Assembly: GCA_963402885.1 (NCBI GenBank)
Contig: OY727099.1
Span: 6,312,001-6,376,000, forward strand
DNA from: Antedon bifida
Taxonomy: Eukaryota; Echinodermata; Crinoidea; Comatulida; Antedonidae
Direction: 5' to 3'
Length of the DNA stretch: 64,000 nt
Part shown: positions 48,401 to 58,482 of the stretch, one piece after another
Position numbering within the stretch: position 1 is the first letter of the stretch
How the letters are laid out: every line of letters begins with the position of its first letter
Translations under genes and position numbers: made by a program
Notes under the pieces: model-generated
Told to the model about the DNA's origin: nothing
What the model saw: only the letters and a program-made list of their open reading frames with translations
The model's database searches: none

Positions 48401-50418
48401 TGGCACCGTTATTGTAAACTGTAGCCACCTCCAGTCTCTAATGAAATACGCCAATATACCGTACGTAATAAGACCAGCAGAGGTGAAGAAGTTGATGACC
48501 ATACCAACGAACGTCCGTTTTGATGGGCCAACAAGTTCAGTTGCTGCAAAGAAAAAGAAAAGCAAATACATAGGATATACATATAAAAAGTATAAGTCAG
48601 GGCTGAACAATCATTTTATCTTAGAACACATGCTATTGATCATGACGTCATTTGATTGGATTTGTGAAAATACAGTATCATCATCAAGACCGAAATAATA
48701 GTTTTAGGATATGAAAGTTTTTTTATGTCTTTTGTTTTCTGTATAGGAAAATGTATCTATCTATTTATCATCGTTTGTTATTAAACTTGCCTAACATGTG
48801 CCTGTAATTAAGAAAGTTCTTTCCGCTATACAACGTCCAGCTAGCTCCGAATCACAAGTAATACAACATAACGTAATACGACTTTGACTAGCGTGGTCTT
48901 ACTTACCAAGAGTAAATGAATTAAGGTATATTCCGATGTTAGCAAAACCAATGAAGAACCTGAAGATGGTAAAATACCAATACCCAGGTGCCAACGTAGT
49001 GGCGATTCCAAATACAAGCGTTATAAACATACATATAAACATTGTACTCTTTCGACCAATTCTAAAAAAGTAAAACATCAAAAATATATAGTAAATTTTG
49101 TTGAAAAATGTATTTTAGACTCTCTAATAGCAGGAGGAAGAGTATAAAGTAATCTCACTCGATCCTAGTTATGCACTGTCTACAATATCAAACTATAGTT
49201 TGACAAAAAAATGTGATGTGCCCAGATATTGTAGTGATATTCTCAAATATGGTAGTGATATGAAATCATCATGTCCATATATGAGCACATCACATTTTGT
49301 TGTCACATAAAGTGTGATAGTGTAGACGGTGCTTTAGACTATTGCAGTTTGTAGAAATCTGACCCAATCCAACAGCAACCACTTCTCATTCTCCTCATTC
49401 TCCTCCTCCTCCTCATTCTCCTCCTCCTCCTCATTCTCCTCCTCCTCCTCATTCTCCTCCTCCTCCTCATTCTCCTCCTCCTCCTCATTCTCCTCCTCCT
49501 CCTCATTCTCCTCCTCCTCATTCTCCTCCTCCTCATTCTATCATCCTCCTCATTCTCCTCCTCCTCCTCCTCCTCCTAGTAAAGCTATATTAGTCCTACA
49601 CATATTTTATAATTAGTAAAGTAGGCTATTTTATTCGTAAAGGAAGTGGCATAGAGTGAAAAGTTACTTACAAATCGGCAACATTACCAAATACGAATGA
49701 CCCCAACAAAACACCAAAAAAATATATTGACTGAGCGAGAGATGCTTTAGATCCATCGTTACATACAAGATTGAACTGGAAAGGAAAAAATGACACACTA
49801 ACAAGTAATAATGCATATCCTGTCTTATAGAGGCCTACAATGTTCTACAAAATTGCATTCTTCTGTGAAATGAATCGCAAACCAATTTTACCCCATTAAT
49901 ATTGGTCGCATGACAGCTACAGTAATACCGTATGGTAGCGCGCTTGAAGTGAATTTAATGGAAAACATGCTTTAAAGGCGATATTGGACAAGTTGACAAA
50001 AGCTTACTTCCTGAACGATGGTATTCTTGTACTGACTTCTGTCATAGTCCCATCCATCTTCACATTCTTCTATATCTGGATCTGACAACTTACAACGCTC
50101 AGTATCTTCACCAAATTCAGAATATGTGACGTCACAACGTTTGCAGTTATTCTCCCGTAATATAGTGTCTTCGTCATCTTCAGGAATTGTTGCATTGTAT
50201 TTCAACGCATTGCAGGTTTCCGTATCTAGGCCCCAGTAGTAACAGTCTTGTCGATCAAGTTGTGGAGTCTTGCACCAATGGTCTGTTCCAGCCGCCAAAA
50301 ATACCTGTGCAAGGGTATTGTACATGGTCACTGTGGCCACCAGACATATTAGAAAATATACTCGTTTTTGGTAAAAACCAAACTCGCCAATATATTTAAG
50401 AATATCGTCAAACTTCAT
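45464..50418 (-). CDS. SLC22-like organic ion transporter C, complete, 10 exons
   Basis: 593-residue SLC22 carrier. Exons in coding order: 50008-50418, 49672-49775, 48907-49061, 48375-48543, 47983-48118, 47678-47769, 47233-47441, 46761-46869, 46213-46422, 45464-45650; total 1782 nt. Start ATG at 50416-50418 ([16 protein letters not shown]). Features: an acidic seven-Cys ectodomain, [52 protein letters not shown]474 in SSMSARIGG and [15 protein letters not shown]. The tail is the longest of the set and ends NHAYEVTE. It shares the AYEV.E ending with D and E, its closest relatives. The first part of its exon 1, plus upstream DNA, has been copied to 57141-58480. Predicted plasma-membrane carrier; substrate unknown, with the Arg suggesting an anion or zwitterion. 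Confidence 0.87.
48640..48790. mobile_element. Half copy of the family D palindromic MITE
   Basis: TGACGTCATTTGATTGGATTTG, GAAAGTTTTTTTATGTCTTTTG and ATCTATTTATCATCG follow the right half of 15487-15869. The left half is missing. It lies in intron 3 of gene C. Confidence 0.55.
49172..49334. mobile_element. Family B MITE, copy 3, in intron 2 of gene C
   Basis: GCACTGTCTACAATATCAAAC and GTGTGATAGTGTAGACGGTGC are inverse termini. The core has GATGTGCCCAGATATTG and ATGAGCACATCACATTTTG. Confidence 0.85.
49375..49580. repeat. (CTCCTCCTCCTCATT)n microsatellite in intron 2 of gene C
   Basis: A 15-bp unit of CTC/CTT-type triplets repeats about ten times, then degrades to pure (CTC)n. The Arg/Met-rich reverse-strand ORF is a product of it. 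Confidence 0.95.
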
Positions 50419-51714
50419 TTTGTGCTTAATGCAGCTACAAACAATGACAATGATCTGCGTAGTGCTAAACGGACCTTGTACTATTTACTAATATTCAAAT
50501 TTCAAAATGATCGTTCAAATTATAGTTTCGGCTGATAAATGAATAGATAAACAATGTCTCCTTCTTGTCACTGCATGATATTAATTAAATTGTAGAGATA
50601 CATTTTTTGTTACAGTGTTTTATAGCCGTGCTTTGCATAAACTGTAGTAAATATCTGTATAATCCTCCCCCAGTAAGTCTAAAATGCCACCGTTAGATCT
50701 ACTACCTAAAAATTAAAACGTGTAATATGGATAAGGCCCTATTATTTTTTTTTTCACCTGAAAATATTTTAAAACATTTTTTTTTTAATATGGCATTTTA
50801 ATGTCGCATAATAATTCACTTTGACCAATAATTTGATCGGAAAAAAAATATTTATTTACCTGAAAAAACTGTAATTTAAATCAATAAATAGTCAAATTGA
50901 CCGGAAGTCAATAGGTTTTTGGTAAAATCTAACCGATTATTTATTCCGGTCTTTTTATATGTAAAATTATTTTTTGTTGTTTTTTCTACGAAAGTGATTA
51001 ACTAGATTAAAACTAAAAATGACCTATTCAAAGTCTGATTTTATTGGGTTTATAAATATATATTATCTGATATTGTTTTTTTTTTGGAGGGGGTGGGGGG
51101 GGGGGGGAATACTACATCTTTAATGTAATTTTAAGCGCCCATCAGCACATGTAATATAAGTATATGACAAAAATAAAGAAAACTTTACAGGTTGTCTTAT
51201 TTTATTCATTGTCAGTTGTCGCATTACATCATATTTGTATTTTAATAGATTATTCGTTGACTTATTTCTCTCCTTTTACGTATATGTATCTATATTTGTA
51301 ATTCCAAAATGTCACACAAGAAAGTTATGTCACTGTTCATGTTATTCTGAAAATACTCGTATAGTATCATGTCTAACGAAAAGAAAGAGTATGTAGTATC
51401 AAGTCTGACGGCAACCTTTCTTTCCCATGTGTTACTGTTCGTCTCTCCCTTGCCACTATCATAGAAGTTCTTTTCGAAAGCCTCATGTCACCTGTTAGTC
51501 CGAATGGTTTGTGCTTTAGCTTCCCGAAGGTTCGTACCACTTTGATTGCGTTAGCAGGCCCCCCCCCCCCCCCACACCTGTTTATTATTATTATTTTGTT
51601 ATAGTGAGGTTATTTAAAAGGGTTAGGTCATATTTATTTTGTTTTCGATCGAACAGTATCACTTGTACTACCAGTAATGAAAACCATATAAGTCTACCGC
51701 TAATTCTCTTAACT
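50419..51714. other. Upstream flank of gene C and 3' flank of gene D
   Basis: About 1.3 kb with no gene. 50740-51125 is a family G relative ending in a G-run and ACTACATCTTTAA. A C-run of about 16 is at 51559. The first 300 bp above the C start (CTGCGTAGTGCTAAACGGAC, TGTCTCCTTCTTGTCACTGC) is conserved at 57360-57500, and is the best candidate for C's promoter. Confidence 0.6.
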
Positions 51715-54700
51715 TTACTCTACCACTTCATAGGCTTGGTTTGTAAAACTACTTTCAATATCCACTTGTCCACAGTAGTCAACCATCGTAGGTTTACTTG
51801 TTGGTTCTTTAACCTTTTTTCTTCTGTAAATTATAATAACATGATTAAGATTACTAAAATTGTAAAGTATATCTTTATATTATATCACTACTTATTTAAT
51901 ATGATAAAATAAATAAATTATCTTGTGTAGTAGAACATTGAATTAATCAAAACTATACATTAACATACTGTCATTTGATATAAACTTACTGTCCAATTGT
52001 TTCTCCATCTTCTATTGTCTCCGGCAGTTCTTTATTAAGGGTTTCAGGTAGTAACAAGGCCAGTAGTCCAGCAGATATTGACATAAAACTGAAAATCATC
52101 AGTGGTAGAGGAGGCCATATCTTTCCAATTTCCAGAATAATGGGGGCCAGTATACCACCAACACTAAACAACATGGCCGATGTACCCATACCAACACTCC
52201 TGTGAAATTACATTAGTAGAGTCTTGTGTACGCTTGGTTACGGTATACGTTTTTATGTGACAAAAAATGTTTTTTTCCCATATATAGACATGATGATGTC
52301 ATATCACTACCATATTTGGGCATATCATTACCATATTTGAACACATCACACTTTTTTATCAAACTATAAGTTTGATAGAATTTATACAGAGCTTTATGAA
52401 AATAGAAAAGATAACTGCTGTAAATTGTCTGAGGACATTGATCAACCCGGATGTTCCACATAACTTACCTGACTGGAGTGGGATACAGTTCAGCAGAAAA
52501 CACGTAAATTATACCAAACGAAGCAGAAATCCCAAATTTCCCAATCAGAGACACTGTAGTCCTACCCCATCCCATTGCTGCAAATGAATAGGCCTAAGTT
52601 AAGACGATTTAATGGTAAATTACAAAAATTATAAAAACGTACGTAAGGTGGTAGCCTGCTAAATTAAACTAAATTAACCCTCCGAAAAGGGCGAGTATAA
52701 ATGTTTTTTTCAATAATACTATGAATACTGTTACAAGATCGCAAAGACAGACATGTTATTTATTTGTAGTTGTTGTAGCACGCGAAGCAAAAAACTTTAC
52801 TCAATAAAATGCAAATTTGAGCAAAATTCTGAAAGTGATAGAGGGCGTGCTATTTAATATTACAGCAATGTATTAAAAAGCTCGAGACGTCTTAACGTCA
52901 CCGATATATCGATTATTCTAAAAAGGAATATATTTTGGTATATGTACCTATTTGCCAACATTTCTTTCAGCATTAGTACTCTGCATAGTAAGTGAATGGG
53001 TAGCGATATCTAATATGGTATGATTGGGATACTTACGAACCAATATGGTTGTTAAACAAGCTACACCTCCCAATACCATAAAGGCACACAGTACCCGTTT
53101 GCGACCAAATCTATCAATAGCAGGTATGGCCACAATGTATGCCGGTATTTCAACAACACCAGAGAGTATAAACGCTAAATAGTCTCTGCCACCCAGACTT
53201 GCTGTGCTCAGTGATAGACCATAATATACAAGACTAATCACTAACCTACAAACAAATAAAAAAGAACAGTTGAATCAGGTACTTAATTGTAAATAGCTGA
53301 GCGGCAAAGTTTTTACTCGGGGTGCCCGAGTCTATGACTCTCTCATCTCCTCTTCTCTTCTTCTTCTTCTTCTTCTTCTTCTTCCATCTGGACACTATTG
53401 AGTAAAAAGTGCGATTTACAAATGACTACTCCTCCCTTATTCGTTGTAGTATTGAGCTGGGATTTGGCATGATTATACTACAGGGACATGTCCTCAAAGC
53501 TATAGATTTTTTAATTTCAAACCGGATGCAGCCATATCACGTCTCAAAGATGGTACCGTATAGCCGTATTTGGTAGCGAGGTTATTGATGTGTATGTGAC
53601 GTTACATCCGGTCTTATGACGTCATTACAGCTTATTTTGCTGTACCCCGTGTATCGCACATTCGTGCTTGTTTAGTAACGAATTGTATATGTGTATTGCT
53701 GGTAAAACAAGAAAGCCACTCCGGGAGTGCATACCTCCGCCTACTGTAAAATTATCCTACATAAGATTTCTCGGTGTGGGAAAATATATATTTGTGTGTG
53801 TCTTAATGCTGTGTGTGATTTAGGCAAATTTCACTACAAGCATGTTGTAATTTGGTGTAATGGTATGTAACCAGCCTTCAGCCTTTCAACTAACAATAGT
53901 ACCAGTTGAGTAACAATAGAACAGCAACGCCAAATACAAACTGGTAAATTTTAAAAGAAATAGATTTTAAAACTACTCGTATAAAAAAAACCTGTAAATT
54001 AAATCACATTATGTTTTAAAATTACAAATCACAAATTATAACTCTTACCTCTTGTACAAAAATGAAGTTTTTTGGACAAGTAGTTCTCGAGAAAATGCAA
54101 TTTCAGTTTACTTGTTACTTTAAGACTGCTCGCCGGTTTTTGAAAAATTCTGTCCTATCTTTTAACACTAGCAGGTGTGAAAATTATACTAAAAAGTGGT
54201 CCAGAATTGGGACCTTGGTCCCAAAATTTATTGGAATGGCCCTTGACCACATATCTATCTGTATTTTCATTTTGGTAAAGATCTTGTAATTACTTTTTGA
54301 GTAATCCTGCTAACAAACAAACAGACAAACGCGGTCGACTACATACCTCCTTGGCGGAGGTAAATAATGATCATTCATTACCCGATCGTTAAAAGAAGAT
54401 ACGCTATATGGGGTAAACAAGTTTATGATAATCGTATTCGTATATATATAATTCAATTTACCAATTGTAAAGAATATTTAATGTTTTCATCCGCAAGTTT
54501 GGAGTCCGAAAAAGGTCGACTACGGTGTAAGTGACGTCATGTTCTGCCTTCTCCTAAAGAAAAGTATAAAAGCAAGAAGAAAGAATATTCCCACATAGCA
54601 CAAAAAAGAAGAATAATGTTGTTTTGAGTTACGAGATGAACTAGATGAATTTAACTGTATGTTGCCTACTATGGCAGCTTCTATCGTTTTTTCTTCTAAA

Positions 54701-56959
54701 ACAAATACAATTACTACGTTTTTAAACATCATCATTTATTTTTACCATTTCCAATTTCTGTTCTTCAAACAAATTGTCTGGAAGTTCTTCCAAACTGACT
54801 TTGTTGACTTTTGCACATTCTTTGATAAGATCTTCTGCTTCGTCAAATCTTTTCTGTGATATCAGCCATCGTACAGACTCGGGAATAAATCTATGACAAA
54901 TTAAATTCTGCTAGTTATGGAATTGGAAAAAATGTGAGTGCCGAAACTCCGCCCAATCGACTATCACTGGGCCCTTCGCTCTTTCCCTTGGTTGGCACCC
55001 AACGCTTCTGTCCGTCAGATATCACTGGGCCCTTCGCTCTTCCCCTTGGTTTTCACCCAACGCTCCTGCCCGTCAGCTATCACACTGGGCTCTTCCCATT
55101 GGTTTGCACCCAACGCTCCTGCCCGTCAGCTATCACTTGTGCCAACGCTCCTCATCATCGAGAAAGAAGCAGAGACATAGTACAAGATACCGCAATAAAT
55201 TAATATTTACGTTTATTTATTTTTTTTTATTTAATGTAGAATATGAAATAACATTATTGTATTTTTGGTGTTTTTTTTCCTTTTTGGTGTTGGAGTATAA
55301 TGCATGTAAACGGTGCAAATTGGTTAGAGATTACGCTATAGAACCAATACTTACGGGATCATCAGAAAGTAAAGTGCATTTGGTAAAGTTATAGTTAGCT
55401 GTAACCATCGCCAATCCCTGATGAAATATGCCAGAACACCATAAAGGATGAAGCCGGCTGATACGTAGAAGTTAATAACCATGCCAGTAAAAGTACGTTT
55501 TGACGGTCCTACAAGCTCAGTCGCTAAGTAAAATATAATAGGCCTAGGCATCATTCAAATAAAATGCAAAATCACATAATAGTTTAATTGGATTGAAAAA
55601 TGTTCACTTACCGATAGTAAATGCGGCAAGGTATATTCCAATATTAGAAAATCCGACAATAGTTCTAAATACAGTAAACCACCAGTAGCCAGGTGCATAT
55701 GCCGTCGCTATACCAAATACAAGATTTATGAACATACACAGAAACATCGTCTTTTTACGGCCAATTCTATTAATGATAGAATCAAAATTACGGAATAATA
55801 ATATTTTTCTTATATAGCACAATGTTTCTAAGCGCTTCACATTGATTTTTTTTGGGATCAAACACGTACCGTACGGAAACATTCTCCCATAGAGTAGTAT
55901 AGTAATCATCGCAAAGTTGTGTCTTGATCTAACCGGTTTCCCATTTATACATCTGGGTGGAGAGAGGCAAACGTAAGTAAGGTATCTTGCCCAAGGATAG
56001 GCCTACATGATGCGGCCACAGTTGGATTCGATCACGTTCAGTTAGTCGAACGTCCACACACTGCGCCATACGCCCTCGGAAATATAGTACAGTATAAAGT
56101 AATAATTATAGTTATAATAATATCCCAGATTTTACAAAGTACTAAATGTTGTGACCACTAAGCGCTATATATATATTATTACCCCAGTCATTTTTAGATG
56201 AAACACGTATGGAAACATACTCCCATGCAGCTAGTAGTATCAGCGCAGAGTTCAAACCTTATTTGTTTTGTCAGTTATCAGTTATTATTAATGATTATCG
56301 GATGACAACCTTTGGAAAAGAAATTGAAAGAAAGCAATGTATACTTACATATCAGCAAGGGATCCAAAAACAAATGATCCTACCAAAACACCTGCAAAAT
56401 AAATTGATTGAGAAAGTGATGCCTTGGATCCGTCGTCACACACGAGGTCGAACTGCAATAAAATGTAATTTTGTTCATTGACAAAATAGGTTATTATAAT
56501 AGTTATTACACTGCAATTTCTGTAGCTATGTAATAATAGAGTACTTACGTCTTGTATGACAGTTGCTTTGTACTGACTTCTGTCATATTCCCATCCATCT
56601 TCACATTCTTCTAAATCTGGATCTGACAACTTACAACGCTCAGTATCTTCATCAAACTCAGAATATGTGACGTCACAACGTCTGCAGTTATTCTCTCGTA
56701 ATAGTGTGTCTTCGTCATCTTCAGGAATTGTTATATTGTACTTTAAATCAGTACAGGTTTTCTCGTCTAGGCCCCAGGAATAGCAGTCTTGACGTTCAAG
56801 TTGCGGGGTCTTACACCAATGGTCAGTGGTGGGGGCTAGAAATACCATAGCGACTTCAGGAAAGAAGGTTGTTATGCCCGTGAAGCATAGAAGGAAATAT
56901 ACTCGCTTTTGATAAAAACCAAACTCTCCAATATACTGGAGAATGTCGTCAAACTTCAT
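51715..56959 (-). CDS. SLC22-like organic ion transporter D, complete, 10 exons; TM11 arginine lost
   Basis: 570-residue SLC22 carrier, product of a recent tandem duplication with gene E. Exons in coding order: 56549-56959, 56349-56452, 55612-55766, 55355-55523, 54746-54890, 54462-54553, 53037-53245, 52469-52577, 51990-52199, 51715-51823; total 1713 nt, all GT-AG. Start ATG at 56957-56959 ([16 protein letters not shown]). Motifs: NITIP glycosylation site in the acidic ectodomain, [21 protein letters not shown] (281-291), [18 protein letters not shown] TM10-11 and [15 protein letters not shown]. Oddity: residues 471-480 read [10 protein letters not shown] where all paralogues have TSSMSAR[VI]GG or similar, so the charge-determining Arg is Ser477. 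Intron 1 is only 96 nt and stays open in frame. Intron 6 carries a 1.1-kb insertion. The reading frame is otherwise intact, so it may be neofunctionalised or inactive as a carrier. Confidence 0.87.
52245..52397. mobile_element. Family B MITE, copy 4, in intron 8 of gene D
   Basis: GATGTCATATCACTACCATATTTGGGC and AACACATCACACTTTTTTATC with terminal GATAGAATTTATACAGAGC. It sits at the same place in gene E intron 8 (59047), so it predates the duplication. Confidence 0.8.
53270..54430. mobile_element. About 1.1-kb insertion in intron 6 of gene D
   Basis: Gene E lacks it: its intron 6 is 138 nt against 1216 nt here. It contains a (CTT)n run at 53355, CCGGGAGTGCATACCTCCGCC near 53730 and, at 54050-54362, a minus-strand stretch running from GGCGGAGGTATGTAGTCGACCGCG to GTCCAGAATTGGGACC. 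From memory, this looks like a dispersed repeat of marine invertebrates. No TIRs or coding potential are clear, so it may be a composite. Confidence 0.6.
54935..55165. repeat. About 61-bp tandem repeat in intron 4 of gene D
   Basis: TATCACTGGGCCCTTCGCTCTT and CACCCAACGCTCCTGCCCGTCAGC alternate about three times. Gene E keeps roughly one unit (60750-60810), so the array expanded or contracted after duplication. Both ORFs here are repeat by-products. Confidence 0.85.
55790..56230 (-). mobile_element. SINE family S1, one copy plus an adjoining S1 tail, in intron 2 of gene D
   Basis: In reverse: GAGGGCGTATGGCGCAGTGTG...GATCGAATCCAACTGTGGCC head, TTTGCCTCTCTCCACCCAG body and GTTTCCGTACG...GTGTTTGATCCC tail. 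Immediately before it is another S1 tail (CGTGTTTCATCTAAAAATGAC, GGTAATAATATATATATAGCGC). The pair is preserved in gene E. Confidence 0.75.
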
Positions 56960-57140
56960 TTTCCCCTTAAATTTTCAAAGGGACATTAAAAAGCATCTGC
57001 TTTCTAAGCAAATGTCTGATACACAGGGTGTGAACGACAGTGTACTTTGAACTGGTATTTTTATTAGATCATTAGGTACACTAATAGTTATACCAGTTAT
57101 TTAGTTTATATTTTTTATCATTTAACTTTGTCATGTGTGA

Positions 57141-57335
57141 TAGACCCCAGTAGTAACAGTCTTGTCGTTCAAGTTTTGCAGGGGTCTTGCACCAATAGTC
57201 TGTTCCAGCCGCCAAAAATACCTGTGCAAGGGTATTGTACATGGTCACTGTGGCCACCAGACATATCAGAAAATATACTCGTTTTTGATAAAAACCAAAC
57301 TCGCCAATATATTTCAGAATATCGTCAAACTTCAT
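57141..57335 (-). pseudogene. Truncated exon 1 of SLC22-like gene C left at the duplication junction
   Basis: ATG at 57333-57335, then [16 protein letters not shown] and [14 protein letters not shown], nearly identical to gene C residues 1-64. The copy stops after ...DCYYWGL, where sequence switches to unit 1's right end (CATGTGTGATA). There is one codon insertion (KTPAKLERQ) and His to Tyr in the DHWC motif. No splice donor and no other exons follow. About 1.1 kb of gene C upstream sequence is attached, so it may still be transcribed. Confidence 0.92.
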
Positions 57336-58482
57336 ATTGTGTGTAATGCAGCAGTGAGCTGCGTAGTGCTAAACGGACCTTGTACTATTTAATAATATTC
57401 AAATTTCAAAATTATCGTTCAAATTACCGTTTCGGCTGATAAATGAATAGATAAACAATGTCTCCTTCGTGTCACTGCATGATAATTATTAAATTGTAGA
57501 GATACATTTTTTGTTACAGTGTTTTATAGCTGTGCTTTGCATAAACTGTAGTAAATATCTGGATAATGTCCCCAGTACGCCTAAAAGGCCACCGTTAGAT
57601 CTACTACTACTACCTAAAAATACGTGTAGGCTTAATATGGACAAGGCCCTATTATTTTATTCTTAACTGTTACAGATATATTTTCCACCTAGAAAAATAT
57701 TTGAAAACATTTTTTTTTTTAATATGCCATTTTAATGTCACATAATAATTCACTTTGACCATCAATTTGATCGGGAAAAAAATATTTACCTGAAAAAACT
57801 GTAATTTAAAGCAATAAATAGTCAAATTATATTTTTATATGTAAAATTATTTTTTGTTGTTTTTTTCTACGAAAGTGATTAACTAGATTAAAACTAAAAA
57901 TGACCTATTCAGCACATGTAAAATAAGTATATGACAAATATAACCTGTACAGTTTTCTTATTTTATTCATTTTTAGTTGTCGTATTATACACCATATTTG
58001 TATTTTAATAGATTATTCGTTGACTTAAATGTCTCTCCTTTTAAGTATATGTATCTACATTTATAACTTCAAAATGTCACACAAGAAAGCTACGGTACAT
58101 AATGTCACCGTTTATGTTATTCTGAAGATACTGTTACGGTATCATGTCTAACGACAATAAACAGTTTATAGTATTAAACCTGACGGCAACCTTTCTTTCA
58201 CATGTGTTACAGTTTGTCTCTCCCTTGCCACTATCATAGAAGTCCTTTTCGAAAGCCTTATGTCACCTGTTAGTTCGAATGGTTTGTGCTTTAGCTTCCT
58301 AAAGGTTCGTACCACTTTGATTGCGTTAGCAGCCCCTCCCCCACACCTCTTTATTAAATTATTATTTTTTTTAAAGTGAGATTATTTAAAAGGGTTCGGT
58401 CATATTTATTTTTCGATCGAACAATATCACTTGTACTACCAGTAATGAAAACCACATAAGTCTACTGCTAATTCTCTTAACT
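57336..58482. other. Copied upstream flank of gene C and 3' flank of gene E
   Basis: Parallels 50419-51714 with small deletions; includes a family G relative at 57660-57910. No gene is present. The copied putative promoter lies at about 57340-57640 and faces the truncated exon and gene D. Confidence 0.6.

Larger units (their letters stand above)
50227..57143. repeat. Tandem segmental duplication, unit 1 (6.9 kb, includes gene D)
   Basis: Begins inside exon 1 of gene C (TAGGCCCCAGTAGTAACAG) and ends at CATGTGTGATA just upstream of gene D. Everything from gene C's start codon flank through gene D recurs in order in 57141-62789. The two units differ mainly by a 1.1-kb insertion in D intron 6, a 61-bp tandem expansion in D intron 4, and about 150 bp upstream. 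Confidence 0.9.

Noticed and set aside
49339..49536. Arg/Met-rich minus-strand ORF
   Set aside because: Direct translation of a (CTC/CTT)n microsatellite inside an intron.
55104..55394. Plus-strand ORF of 96 codons in gene D intron 4, and the overlapping 89- and 80-codon ORFs
   Set aside because: They come from the 61-bp tandem repeat and intron sequence; gene E lacks them.
56209..56481. 90-codon plus-strand ORF across gene D exon 2, mirrored at 61897-62112
   Set aside because: Antisense to a confirmed coding exon; similarity between copies is explained by the segmental duplication.
56345..56959. Single 204-codon exon joining gene D exons 1 and 2
   Set aside because: Consensus donor and acceptor sites, exon sizes equal to paralogues (411 and 104 nt) and a stop at the exon 2 donor favour splicing; kept only as a possible retained-intron isoform.
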